Below are positions 54,757 to 63,042 of a DNA stretch of 64,000 nt, piece after piece; position 1 is the first letter of the stretch, and every line of letters starts with the position of its first letter. The stretch is from Stenotrophomonas sp. BIO128-Bstrain (GTDB lineage: Bacteria > Pseudomonadota > Gammaproteobacteria > Xanthomonadales > Xanthomonadaceae), in contig NZ_CP124620.1 in NCBI RefSeq assembly GCF_030128875.1, positions 1,426,001 through 1,490,000 on the forward strand, given 5' to 3'. The notes under the pieces were generated by a model. That model was not told the DNA's origin. It searched no databases and was given only the letters and a program-made list of their open reading frames with translations. The translations under genes and the position numbers were made by a program.

Positions 54757-57099
54757 ATGACAAAAACGGGGACGGTACGGTGGTTGGGGCTCGCGGTAGG
54801 GGCGATGTTGGTGGCCGGCACCGCCACGGCGGCACCGGCGAAGGTCGGCGAGCGCGCGTACGCGGCGGTGGATCCCTTCATCGGCACGGCGGGCGAGGGC
54901 CACACCTATCCCGGCGCCACGGTGCCGTTCGGCATGGTCCAGCTGAGCCCGGATACCCGCATCCAGCCGCGCGAGAAGGCCTACGGCTGGGCCGCAGGGT
55001 ATCGGCATGACGACACCAGCATCGTCGGCTTCTCGCATACGCATTTCTCCGGCAGCGGCCATTCCGATCTTGGCGATGTGCTGCTGATGCCGGTGCGCAC
55101 CGATGCCAGCCTGGAGCGGGGCGACCCCGACAAGCCCGGCAGCGGCTATACCTCGCGCTTCCGCCACGACGACGAGCGCGCCGAGCCGGGCTACTACGCG
55201 GTCACCCTGGATGATCCGAAGGTGCGCGCGGAGCTGACCACCAGCACCCGCGTCGGCGTGCACCGCTATACCTACCCGGCCAACCAGCCGGCGCGCGTGC
55301 TGCTGGACCTGCGCACCAGCCTCTACGATTACCCCGGCAAGATCCTGTGGTCGCGCCTGCGCGCCCGCGAGGACGGCACCATCACTGGCTTCCGCGAGAC
55401 CCGCGGTTGGGCGCCAGGCCGGCAGCTGTATTTCGCGATGCGTTTCTCCCGGCCGCTGACCGGTCACGAGTTCCACAACACCGAGACCGACATCGCCTAC
55501 AAGGGCTTCCCGCCGCCGGGGCACCAGAGCCCCGCGCAGCGTGCGCAGATTGAAGGGCGCCAGCTGGTCGGTACCTTTGATTTCGGCAAGCTGGATACAC
55601 CGCTGGTGGTGACAGTGGCGATTTCCTCGGTCAGCGAGGCCGGTGCGATCGCCAACCTGGAAAGCGAAGTGCCCGGCTTCGATTTCGACGGTGTCCGCGC
55701 CGAGGCAAAAACGCAGTGGACGCAGGCGCTGTCGGTGCTGGATATCGACGGCCCCGAGCATGACCGCCGCAGTGCCTACACCGCGCTGTACCACAGCCTG
55801 CTCGGGCCGACCGTGTTCATGGACAGCGATGGCCAGTACCGCGGTTCGGACAACGCCGTGCATCGCGCCGAGGGTTACACCAACTATTCGACCTTCTCGC
55901 TGTGGGATACCTACCGCGCCCTGCATCCGCTGCTGACCCTGATGCAGCCGGAAAAGCGCAACAGCGATTTCATCAATTCGCTGCTCGCACACCAGCACAA
56001 CAGCGCCTACGGGATGCTGCCGGTGTGGGCATTCCACGGCCAGGAAACGTGGTGCATGATCGGCTACCACGCGGTGCCGGTGATCGCCGATGCCTACCTC
56101 AAGGGCATCCGTGGGTTTGATGAGAACAAGGCACTGGCCGCCATGGTGGCGACCGCCAACTACGGTCCGTACGACGGCATCGCGCAGTATCGCGAACTGG
56201 GCTGGGTGCCGATCGATGAAGAAGGCGAGGCGGCCAGCAAGACGCTGGAATACGCCTTCGACGATTGGACCATCGCGCGCATGGCCAAGGCCATGGGCAA
56301 CACGAAGGTCGCCGGCGAGTTCGAGAAGCGCGCCACGAACTGGCGCAATGCGTTCGACAAGGACACCGGCTTCATGCGCGCGCGCAAGCGCGATGGCAGC
56401 TTCCGCACGCCGTTCGACCCGAGCGCCAGCGGCTACGGCACCGATTACACCGAAGGCAATGCCTGGCAGTACTCCTGGTACGTGCCACACGACGTGGCCG
56501 GTCTGGCCGCCGCGCACGGGGGCAGCGATAAACTGCTGGCCAGGCTGGATGAGGTGTTCGAGGCCAAGGTCGACCCGTCGATCTTCGAGCACATGGAAGA
56601 CATCACCGGCCTGATCGGCTGGTATGCGCACGGCAATGAGCCCAGCCACCACGTGGCGTACCTGTATGCCCATGCCGGCCAGCCGTGGCGCACCCAGGCG
56701 CGGCTGAAGCAGATCATGGACACCCAGTACGCCGACCGGCCCGATGGCCTGGCGGGCAATGACGACCTCGGCCAGATGTCGGCCTGGTATGTCTTCACTG
56801 CACTGGGCTTCTACCCGGTGGCCCCGGGCAGCGGCGAGTACATCATCGGCCGTCCGTTCCTGCCCAGGGCGGCGCTGCACCTGCCCAACGGCAAGACCTT
56901 CACCATCGTCACCGAAGGAATGGGCAAGGGCCACGACTACGTCGGCTCGGTCACCCTCAACGGTCAACCGCTGCAGCGCCCCTTCCTGCGCCACGACGAG
57001 ATCCTGGCCGGCGGCGAACTGCGCTTCACCCTGCAGGCCGAGCCGAACAAGGCCTGGCCGGGGCAGGGCGCCGAGCAACCGTACTCGATGTCCCGCTGA
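54757..57099 (+). CDS. GH92 alpha-1,2-mannosidase, exported
   Basis: A 780-residue glycoside hydrolase family 92 enzyme with a signal peptide (cut near TAAPA). GH92 enzymes are Ca-dependent exo-mannosidases acting on N-glycan and yeast mannans. Family stretches: VDPFIGTAGEGHTYPGATVP, FSHTHFSGSGHSDLGDVLL, SNYSTFSLWDTYRALHPLL-like YSTFSLWDTYRALHPL, NEPSHHVAYLYAHAGQPW and NDDLGQMSAWYVFTALGFYP. Length is normal. It is solitary, without other N-glycan genes or a TonB receptor nearby in the window. Periplasmic or surface location is likely. Confidence 0.93.
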   Translation: MTKTGTVRWLGLAVGAMLVAGTATAAPAKVGERAYAAVDPFIGTAGEGHTYPGATVPFGMVQLSPDTRIQPREKAYGWAAGYRHDDTSIVGFSHTHFSGSGHSDLGDVLLMPVRTDASLERGDPDKPGSGYTSRFRHDDERAEPGYYAVTLDDPKVRAELTTSTRVGVHRYTYPANQPARVLLDLRTSLYDYPGKILWSRLRAREDGTITGFRETRGWAPGRQLYFAMRFSRPLTGHEFHNTETDIAYKGFPPPGHQSPAQRAQIEGRQLVGTFDFGKLDTPLVVTVAISSVSEAGAIANLESEVPGFDFDGVRAEAKTQWTQALSVLDIDGPEHDRRSAYTALYHSLLGPTVFMDSDGQYRGSDNAVHRAEGYTNYSTFSLWDTYRALHPLLTLMQPEKRNSDFINSLLAHQHNSAYGMLPVWAFHGQETWCMIGYHAVPVIADAYLKGIRGFDENKALAAMVATANYGPYDGIAQYRELGWVPIDEEGEAASKTLEYAFDDWTIARMAKAMGNTKVAGEFEKRATNWRNAFDKDTGFMRARKRDGSFRTPFDPSASGYGTDYTEGNAWQYSWYVPHDVAGLAAAHGGSDKLLARLDEVFEAKVDPSIFEHMEDITGLIGWYAHGNEPSHHVAYLYAHAGQPWRTQARLKQIMDTQYADRPDGLAGNDDLGQMSAWYVFTALGFYPVAPGSGEYIIGRPFLPRAALHLPNGKTFTIVTEGMGKGHDYVGSVTLNGQPLQRPFLRHDEILAGGELRFTLQAEPNKAWPGQGAEQPYSMSR

Positions 57100-57115
57100 C
57101 GGGTGGCCGCGGCCT

Positions 57116-57166
57116 CCTTCTGGCCAAAATGGGATTTATGTCCAATTTGGCCAGAAGGGGTATAGT
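57116..57166 (+). promoter_or_regulatory. Palindromic operator and -10 of the toxin–antitoxin pair
   Basis: Perfect 13-bp inverted repeat CCTTCTGGCCAAA (57116-57128) / TTTGGCCAGAAGG (57146-57158) with a 17-base loop, followed at once by TATAGT (57161-57166), 26 bases before the antitoxin ATG. The right arm occupies the -35 to -10 spacer. This is what an autorepressed toxin–antitoxin operator looks like. As RNA it could also end mannosidase transcription, but there is no T-run. Confidence 0.7.
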
Positions 57167-57192
57167 GGGCGCATCCCGTCCTGGAACGTGCC

Positions 57193-57534
57193 ATGACCCT
57201 GCCACTGGATCTGCCCGGCCTTGAGAAGGCCACTGCCTCCTCGGTCAAAACCCGCGGCTGGCCCAGCCTGATGCGGACCGTCCGCGAGAAGCAGGCACTG
57301 GTGATCACCAACCACAATCATCCCGAAGCGGTGATCGTGGACATCAAGACCTACCAGGAACTGCTGGCCAAGGCGGCCGGCGGCGACCTTGATGAGCGCG
57401 TGGGCGAGCTGGAACGCCTGCGCGCCGCGTTCGATACCACCCTGGCCAGCCTCGGCCGCGATGGCGGGCTGGGCAAGGTGCTGGGCCAGCCGATCCGCCG
57501 CGGCCGCAAGGTCGCCCTCGGCAGTCCGCTCTGA
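57193..57534 (+). CDS. Phd/YefM-family antitoxin
   Basis: A 113-residue antitoxin. The N-terminal Phd fold is clear: ASSVKTRGWPSLMRTVREKQ, then LVITNHNHPEAVIVDIKTYQ and ELLAKAA. This part binds DNA as a dimer. A charged helix and a longer, Arg/Gly-rich C-terminus (LGKVLGQPIRRGRKVALGSP) should be the toxin-neutralising part. Three bases separate it from the zeta-type kinase. Phd antitoxins usually pair with Doc, YoeB or RelE-like toxins; pairing with a zeta-type kinase is unusual. Confidence 0.85.
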   Translation: MTLPLDLPGLEKATASSVKTRGWPSLMRTVREKQALVITNHNHPEAVIVDIKTYQELLAKAAGGDLDERVGELERLRAAFDTTLASLGRDGGLGKVLGQPIRRGRKVALGSPL

Positions 57535-57537
57535 CCG

Positions 57538-58161
57538 ATGGGGCGGATTCTGGTCCTGGCCGGCGTCAATGGCGCCGGCAAAAGTTCGCTGCTGGGCATG
57601 TGGCTGGAAGAAGAAGGCCTGACCTGGTTCAACCCGGATACGTTCACCCGCCGCCTGGTGGAGGCCGGCTGGGCGTTGGGGGATGCCAATGCCGCCGCGT
57701 GGAACGAGGGCGCGCGCCGCTTGCGGCAGGCCATCGACGAGGGCAGCGACTTCGCCTTCGAAACCACCCTGGGCGGCAACACCATCCCGCGCCTGCTGCG
57801 CGAGGCCTGCGAGCGCCACCACGTGGCCATCTGGTTCTGCGGCCTGCAGAGCGTGGAGTTGCACATGGCACGCGTCGCGGCCCGGGTCAGCCGTGGCGGG
57901 CATGACATCCCCGCCGACAAGATCCGCGCCCGTTACGATTCCTCGCGCGAGAACCTGCTGGCCCTGCTGCCGCACCTGGCCGAGCTGCATGTCTACGACA
58001 ACAGCGCCCCGGCCGATGCCGACGGCGCCGAACCGCTGCCGGTGCTGCAGTTGGATCGCAACGGGCTGCACTATCCGGCCTCGGCGATCGAGCTGCTGCA
58101 GACGCCTGACTGGGCCAAGCCGATCGTGATGCGCGCCATGGAGCTGCACACCCCGGCGTGA
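57538..58161 (+). CDS. Zeta-toxin-like P-loop kinase
   Basis: A 207-residue kinase of the zeta toxin group. Walker A GVNGAGKSS (residues 9-17, Lys15), FNPDTFTRRL with Asp34 at the catalytic-base position, FETTLGGNTIPRLLRE, and the lid region RVSRGGHDIPADKIRARYDS with the expected Arg residues. Zeta toxins phosphorylate UDP-N-acetylglucosamine and so block cell-wall synthesis; whether this one does is inference. Placed three bases after the Phd-type antitoxin. An alternative reading is a housekeeping kinase with an unrelated neighbour, but the coupling and operator argue for a toxin–antitoxin pair. Confidence 0.85.
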   Translation: MGRILVLAGVNGAGKSSLLGMWLEEEGLTWFNPDTFTRRLVEAGWALGDANAAAWNEGARRLRQAIDEGSDFAFETTLGGNTIPRLLREACERHHVAIWFCGLQSVELHMARVAARVSRGGHDIPADKIRARYDSSRENLLALLPHLAELHVYDNSAPADADGAEPLPVLQLDRNGLHYPASAIELLQTPDWAKPIVMRAMELHTPA

Positions 58162-58202
58162 GGGTTACTGCAATGGCCTGAGCAGCAGCAACAGGCTCAG
58201 TG

Positions 58203-59282
58203 TCATCCCACCGGTTCGTGGATCGGACACCCATTGAACCGCGAACGGAACTGTCGCGAAGCGGCCATTACCACGCGGCGCGCACGGTTCAAGCCACCAA
58301 GCGGGCGATGCTCGGCCAGCGCGTGCCACGGGGCGAACGCCAGTGCGTCCTCGATGCCCGGCGAGCTGGCAGGCTGCCACGCTTCCTGCTGCGCCACGCT
58401 CAGGCGTGCAACCGGCAGGAACGGACTGTCCGCTTCCGGCCACGCGACCGACGCATCCTCGATCGGCATGCGTTCGACGTCGCGGCACAGCTGCACCCGC
58501 AGCTCCCATTCGACCGGATTGGGCAGGTCGGTGAAGAAAGACACCACTGCCTCGCGCTGGGCATCTTCGTCCGAGCCGATCTTGTCGCCGGTCAGCGCAA
58601 GCAGCGCCGGTGAGATCGGGGCCAGCGAAAACTTGGCCATGTAGGGACCATAGAGGAAGGGCACCTGGCTGAAGAAGGTTTCGCCCAACGGATGGTGTTG
58701 CGGCTCGCCGCCCATGCCCTTCAGCGTGGCACTTTCCCCGCCGACGGCTTCCAGCGCCGCCTCTGCGCCGCGCAGCGTGGCTGAGATCATGCGTTTGGTA
58801 CGCGGCATCCGCTCGGTAGTAGCGGCCAGCAGCTTGGCCGAACGCAGGAAGCCGGCGACGCCGGGCGTGTTGAACGCCGGACCGTTAACCATCAGGAAAT
58901 CCTGGGTGTGCTGCTCCTCCGCACCCTCGGCGCGCGGGCCTTCCACGCCGATCACCTTGAGCGCCATCGCGCGCGGGGTGGAGACCGAGTCTGGCAACTG
59001 CTCGGCCGGTGGCGAAGACAGCCGGACCAGTGCGTCGTAGCTGCCCGGCCGCGCAAACAGGCCGTGTCGCAACTCGGCCGGCAACCCGTCCAATACACGT
59101 AGCCGGCCCTTCAACAACCCTTGGCCCTTGGCGTGCACCGCACGGTGGGCGTGGCCTTCCTGCTCGGCGACGGTCAGCGCCATGCGCGCGAACACCTCGG
59201 TCAGTTCGCGGATATGCGTGGCCTCATCTTCGTCGGCATGCTCGAGCGAGGCGTGGTAAAGAACGGGTGGGGGCAGTGACAT
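58203..59282 (-). CDS. Catalase-fold haem protein (small, y4iL-like)
   Basis: A 359-residue catalase-superfamily protein, shorter than true catalases (about 480 or more). The distal His50 appears in HRAVHAKGQG, and FARPGSYDALVRLSSP and DFLMVNGPAFNTPGVAGFL follow the usual core. The classical proximal-Tyr segment is absent; the C-terminal WHALAEHRPLGGLNRARR is what small y4iL-like members have. Role could be peroxide or lipid-peroxide chemistry. Start at 59282 has AGGAG six bases upstream. Next upstream gene on the strand is a ferritin-like YciF protein, suggesting an oxidative-stress pair. Confidence 0.85.
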   Translation of the reverse strand: MSLPPPVLYHASLEHADEDEATHIRELTEVFARMALTVAEQEGHAHRAVHAKGQGLLKGRLRVLDGLPAELRHGLFARPGSYDALVRLSSPPAEQLPDSVSTPRAMALKVIGVEGPRAEGAEEQHTQDFLMVNGPAFNTPGVAGFLRSAKLLAATTERMPRTKRMISATLRGAEAALEAVGGESATLKGMGGEPQHHPLGETFFSQVPFLYGPYMAKFSLAPISPALLALTGDKIGSDEDAQREAVVSFFTDLPNPVEWELRVQLCRDVERMPIEDASVAWPEADSPFLPVARLSVAQQEAWQPASSPGIEDALAFAPWHALAEHRPLGGLNRARRVVMAASRQFRSRFNGCPIHEPVG

Positions 59283-59339
59283 GCAGGCTCCTGGTGTGAT
59301 CAAGGGCGGCGATCAAGCGCGGAAAGCGAAACGCGCTGC

Positions 59340-59360
59340 GCGGGGAGGCCAGCTCCCCGC
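59340..59360 (-). terminator. Hairpin after the YciF-type gene
   Basis: GCGGGGAG-GCCAG-CTCCCCGC, a perfect 8-bp stem between the YciF-type gene stop and the catalase-fold gene start. No T-run; may attenuate read-through. Confidence 0.5.
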
Positions 59361-59391
59361 ACAACGCAATGCCGGAGGAGAAACGGGACGA

Positions 59392-59889
59392 TCAGGCTGC
59401 GGCGGCCTTGGCATTGCCGCCGCCGGCCAGGGCCAGCAGGGTCAGCTTCTCGTCCGCGTCTTTTTCTTCCTTGAGCGTTTCCAGCAGCAGCGGCACGGCT
59501 GCCTTGTAGCCCAGCTGTTTGGCCAGCGCGGCAATCGTGCCGTAGGAGGCGATTTCGTAATGCTCCACCTTCTGCGCGCCACCAATCAGTGCGGCATCGC
59601 GGACCGGGCCCTCCTCGATACTCTCGATTGCCTCTTTGCCTTCCTCGACCAGCCCCTCCATCGCGGCGCATTTGATGCGCTTGAGCCGGATCCCCAGCAG
59701 TTCCACCACCTGGTCGATGCGCTCAATCTGGCCCTGCGTCTCTTCTAGGTGCGTCGTGAATGCGGCGGCCAAGTCGGGATTGGAGGCGGCGCGCGCCAGT
59801 CGGGGCAGCGCCTTGGTCAGCTGCTTCTCTGCACTGTAGATATCCGAGAGCTCGTGGATGAACAGGTCTTCTGCGGTCTTGATCGCCAT
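59392..59889 (-). CDS. YciE/YciF ferritin-like DUF892 protein
   Basis: A 165-residue four-helix ferritin-like protein. Family stretches are LFIHELSDIYSAEKQLTKAL, then HLEETQGQIERIDQVVELLG, DAALIGGAQKVEHYEIASYG and LLETLKEEKDADEKLTLLA, which supply the Glu and His ligands of a diiron site. Such proteins are stress-induced (RpoS-linked in enterics). The start MAIKTAED at 59889 is preferred over a longer form beginning MLKPNG. Cytosolic. Confidence 0.92.
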   Translation of the reverse strand: MAIKTAEDLFIHELSDIYSAEKQLTKALPRLARAASNPDLAAAFTTHLEETQGQIERIDQVVELLGIRLKRIKCAAMEGLVEEGKEAIESIEEGPVRDAALIGGAQKVEHYEIASYGTIAALAKQLGYKAAVPLLLETLKEEKDADEKLTLLALAGGGNAKAAAA

Positions 59890-59979
59890 GGAGGTACTGC
59901 CGTTGGGTTTGAGCATCCGACGCTAGGCGCGGGGGTGTTAGTCCAGCGCGCTTTGTTGTGAAGGCGCTCTGCACGCACC

Positions 59980-60558
59980 TCAGGGCGCGTCCGGCCAGGC
60001 CTTGAGCAGCGGCAGCGGATCGTAGGCACCGTCGGCTCCGTAGATGCCCCAGTGCAGATGCGGCGGGGTGCCTTTGGCATTGCCGGTATCGCCGACGTAG
60101 CCCAGGACGGTGCCCTGTTCGATGACATCGCCACGTGCCAGGCCCTCGCGCCAATCATCCAGATGCGCGTAGTAGTAGCGCTCGCGCGCAGGCCCCAACA
60201 CCCAGACCTGGCGCCCGCCCAGGCCGCTTTCACGGATGTCGGCGACGATCCCCGGAGTGGCGCTGCGCACCTCGGTGCCGCGCTTGGCGAAAATGTCCAC
60301 GCCGGCATGCGTGCGGTCGCGTCCACGCGGTGCGCCGAACGTGTCGGCGACCTGGCGTGCGGCCACGCCCGCCACGGGGACGGGCAGCGCGGTCGGTGCA
60401 GGCATCTGTGACAGGCGCCAGAGTGCCCGTGGTGATTCCGCGATCGGGCTGTTCCAGAGCACGCCGGCCACCACGATGCAGACGACAAGCACGAACAGCC
60501 GCAGCAACCCGCGCCGCAGGCGGCGTGCAGGGGAGGCAGCGGGCGGCGAAGCGCTCAT
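59980..60558 (-). CDS. M23-family peptidase, membrane-anchored
   Basis: A 192-residue LytM/M23 metallopeptidase-like protein with an N-terminal membrane helix (residues about 17-36, RLFVLVVCIVVAGVLW). Zinc-site motifs are RTHAGVDIFAKRG (His and Asp) and TPPHLHWGIYG (HxH). It is expected to cut peptidoglycan cross-links at the cell envelope. The ATG at 60558 overlaps the glycosylase stop by four bases. The functional link to the DNA-repair gene is not obvious. Confidence 0.9.
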   Translation of the reverse strand: MSASPPAASPARRLRRGLLRLFVLVVCIVVAGVLWNSPIAESPRALWRLSQMPAPTALPVPVAGVAARQVADTFGAPRGRDRTHAGVDIFAKRGTEVRSATPGIVADIRESGLGGRQVWVLGPARERYYYAHLDDWREGLARGDVIEQGTVLGYVGDTGNAKGTPPHLHWGIYGADGAYDPLPLLKAWPDAP

Positions 60559-61175
60559 GACACCGTCCTCCCGGTCTTCGGTGTACCCCTGCGCCCGGAG
60601 ACATGCAGGTGCTCGGGCACATGCCAGCGCCATGGAAACTCGATCGCCTTGCTGATCCCGATCCGCGGCCCGACCACCGGTGCGACGGGGGGCGCCATCC
60701 CATCGGACACGATGCGGATGCCGCGGTCGTTACGGACCAGATCCGCGCCATCCAGCGCCTTGGTGATGCCCATCGCCTGCGACAGGCGGCCCGGGCCACT
60801 GGCCAGGTCGCGCTCGCGCTTGATCGCCGGACGCGCCTCGCGGATCAGCTGCAGCCCCGCCACCGGTTCCAGTGCGCGCAGCAGCACGCCCCAGCCTTGG
60901 CCGACGTCCCCACACACCGCGTTCGAGCCCCAGTGCATGCCGTAGCTGAAATAGACGTAGAGATGGCCGGCTTGGCCGAACATCGTGGCGGTGCGCGCGG
61001 TCATCCCGCGATAGGAGTGCGCAGCCGGATCCTGGTCACCCGCGTACGCCTCCACCTCCACGATCCGACCGGCGCGACCGTCATCGCGCACCAGCAGTTT
61101 GTTCAACAGTTCCGGCGCTACCTCGGCCGGGTGCCGCTGATAGAAACGCCGCGGCAGAACCTTCCACGTCTTCAT
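60555..61175 (-). CDS. DNA-3-methyladenine glycosylase (AAG/MPG family)
   Basis: A 206-residue alkyladenine glycosylase that removes alkylated purines in base excision repair. RRFYQRHPAEVAPELLNKLL, then GRIVEVEAYAGDQDPAAHSY with the catalytic Glu, RTATMFGQAGHLYVYFSYGM, and ALEPVAGL and ASGPGRLSQAMGI are typical of the family. Divergent from an exonuclease III homologue, a plausible repair pairing. Start ATG 61175. Confidence 0.93.
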   Translation of the reverse strand: MKTWKVLPRRFYQRHPAEVAPELLNKLLVRDDGRAGRIVEVEAYAGDQDPAAHSYRGMTARTATMFGQAGHLYVYFSYGMHWGSNAVCGDVGQGWGVLLRALEPVAGLQLIREARPAIKRERDLASGPGRLSQAMGITKALDGADLVRNDRGIRIVSDGMAPPVAPVVGPRIGISKAIEFPWRWHVPEHLHVSGRRGTPKTGRTVS

Positions 61176-61356
61176 GACCTTCCGCGCAATGGATGCACCT
61201 TGCCAGTGTGGAACCAGCGCTTACTGTGACGCGCCGCGGGTCAATGCGCGATCAACGCGCTGCCATCGTCACGCCACGCTCGCCCCGCATTCGCGGCAGG
61301 TTGATCGAAACAGGGCAATCCTCCATGGCAGACACCGCCACCGCCAGCCACGCGCC

Positions 61357-62163
61357 ATGCCCGCCAGAAAGCGCCTGAAAATCGCCACCTTCAACGTCAA
61401 CGGTGTGCTGACACGGCTGCCCCATCTGCTGACGTGGCTGGCGCGCGAACAGCCCGATATCGTGGCACTGCAGGAGCTCAAGGCCACCCAGGAGGCGTTC
61501 CCGGAGGCGGCGATCCGCGAGGCGGGGTACGGCTGCATCTGGCAGGGACAACGATCCTGGAACGGGGTCGCACTGCTTGCGCGCGGCCAGGACCCGATCG
61601 AAAGCCGCCGCGGGTTGCCCGGCGACCCGAAAGACGACCAGAGCCGCTATCTGGAAGCGGCCGCGCATGGCGTGATCGTGGCGGGTCTGTATCTGCCCAA
61701 TGGCAATCCGCAGCCGGGCCCGAAGTTCGATTACAAGCTGAAGTGGATGCAGCGGCTCCACAATCACGCCAAAACGCTGGTCGCATTGCCGCATCCGGTC
61801 GCGCTGATCGGCGACTTCAACGTCGTGCCCACGGATGCGGATATCTACGATCCCAAATCGTGGCGCAAGGACGCGCTGCTGCAGCCCGAGGTCCGCCAGG
61901 CCTACCAGGCGCTGCTCGACCAGGGCTGGGTCGACAGCCTGCGCGCGGTGCATGGCGATGCACAGATCTTCACGTTCTGGGACTACTTCCGTGAGCACTT
62001 CGCCCGCGACCGCGGGCTGCGCATCGACCATCTTCTGCTCAATCCGGTGCTCGCGCCCCGCCTGAAAGATGCCGGGGTGGACCGCTGGGTGCGGGCGCTG
62101 GAAAAACCCAGCGACCATGCGCCCACCTGGGTCGAGGTCGTGGCGCCGCCCAAGCCCCGATAG
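61357..62163 (+). CDS. xthA: Exonuclease III / AP endonuclease homologue
   Basis: A 268-residue Mg-dependent endonuclease/exonuclease/phosphatase-fold enzyme acting at abasic sites. KIATFNVNGVLTRLPHLLTW with Asn13/Asn15, DIVALQELKAT with Glu40, LIGDFNVVPTDADIYD, RIDHLLLNPVL and the final KPSDHAPTWVEV with the Asp-His pair are intact. The ATG at 61357 (MPARKRLKIA) gives the family N-terminus; the long upstream extension of the ORF is not protein-like. Called ExoIII family; which of possibly several paralogues is not known. Confidence 0.92.
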   Translation: MPARKRLKIATFNVNGVLTRLPHLLTWLAREQPDIVALQELKATQEAFPEAAIREAGYGCIWQGQRSWNGVALLARGQDPIESRRGLPGDPKDDQSRYLEAAAHGVIVAGLYLPNGNPQPGPKFDYKLKWMQRLHNHAKTLVALPHPVALIGDFNVVPTDADIYDPKSWRKDALLQPEVRQAYQALLDQGWVDSLRAVHGDAQIFTFWDYFREHFARDRGLRIDHLLLNPVLAPRLKDAGVDRWVRALEKPSDHAPTWVEVVAPPKPR

Positions 62164-62234
62164 CCGCAGCGGGATGTCGAAAACACCGCCGACGCGGTAG
62201 AGTCCTCGGGCAGGCCGTTTGCGAGGATATTGCC

Positions 62235-63032
62235 ATGCCATATCGGAGAAAGGACATCGCCCCGGGCGTCGGCGAGGGCAAGCGGCTGCCGGCCGGCCCG
62301 GAGACCCCGGTGTTCTGTCGGGCGCGTGAGTATCCCGCCGGCACGATCATCGCGTTGCATCACCATCCGGACCGGCACCAGCTGGTCTACGCCGAATCCG
62401 GCGTGCTGGTGGTGCAGGCCGGGGCAGGGCGCTGGGTGGTGCCCAGCACACGTGCGATCTGGATTCCCGCCGGCATGGGCCACAAGGTCAGCTGCATCGG
62501 CGCGGTCGGCATGCGCAGCCTGTACATCCTGCCGCAGGCGATCACCCAGCCACCAGCCAGCGCCTCGACGGTCTCGGTCACGCCCTTGCTGGCCGCCCTG
62601 ATCCATGCGGCGATGGACGTCGCGCCGCCGTATCAAGCCGATTCCCGCGACGGGCGGCTGATGCAGTTGATCCTGGATGAGCTGCAGCTGTTGCCGGTGC
62701 TGCCGCTGCATCTGCCGCAGCCGACCGACCCGCGGCTGCGCGCCATTGGGCAGCAGCTGGAATCCACGCCGGACGATCCCTCCACCCTGCAGGACTGGGC
62801 GCGCCGGCTGGGCGTGGACGTCAAGACCATCCAGCGCCTGTGCGCACGCGAGCTGGGCATGACCTTCGGGCAATGGCGCCAGCAGGCGCGTCTGCTGCGT
62901 GCGCTGGAGCAGCTGGCGCACGGCGAGAAGGTGATCGACGTGGCGCTCTCGCTGGGCTACGCCAGTCCGAGCGCCTTCACTGCGATGTTCAAGAAACGCT
63001 TCGGCCAGCTGCCGAGCCAGTTCTTCCATTGA
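62235..63032 (+). CDS. AraC-family regulator with cupin domain (NimR-like)
   Basis: A 265-residue regulator: N-terminal cupin (ALHHHPDRHQLVYAESGVLV, WVVPSTRAIWIPAGMGHKV) and C-terminal AraC helix-turn-helix pair (TLQDWARRLGVDVKTIQRLC, then EKVIDVALSLGYASPSAFTA and MFKKRFGQLPSQF). It belongs to the group that includes NimR/YeaM. It faces a drug-type MFS gene 10 bases beyond its stop (convergent), so it may control a transporter, as NimR does for NimT; here the gene order is convergent, not divergent. Confidence 0.9.
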   Translation: MPYRRKDIAPGVGEGKRLPAGPETPVFCRAREYPAGTIIALHHHPDRHQLVYAESGVLVVQAGAGRWVVPSTRAIWIPAGMGHKVSCIGAVGMRSLYILPQAITQPPASASTVSVTPLLAALIHAAMDVAPPYQADSRDGRLMQLILDELQLLPVLPLHLPQPTDPRLRAIGQQLESTPDDPSTLQDWARRLGVDVKTIQRLCARELGMTFGQWRQQARLLRALEQLAHGEKVIDVALSLGYASPSAFTAMFKKRFGQLPSQFFH

Positions 63033-63042
63033 GGCGCGCGGC

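Noticed and set aside
54613..57078. 821-codon minus-strand ORF opposite the GH92 gene
   Set aside because: Antisense shadow; the GH92 frame has signal peptide and family motifs.
57116..57158. Intrinsic terminator of the mannosidase gene
   Set aside because: The 13-bp stem has a 17-base loop and no T-run, and a -10 box follows directly, so an operator is the better reading.
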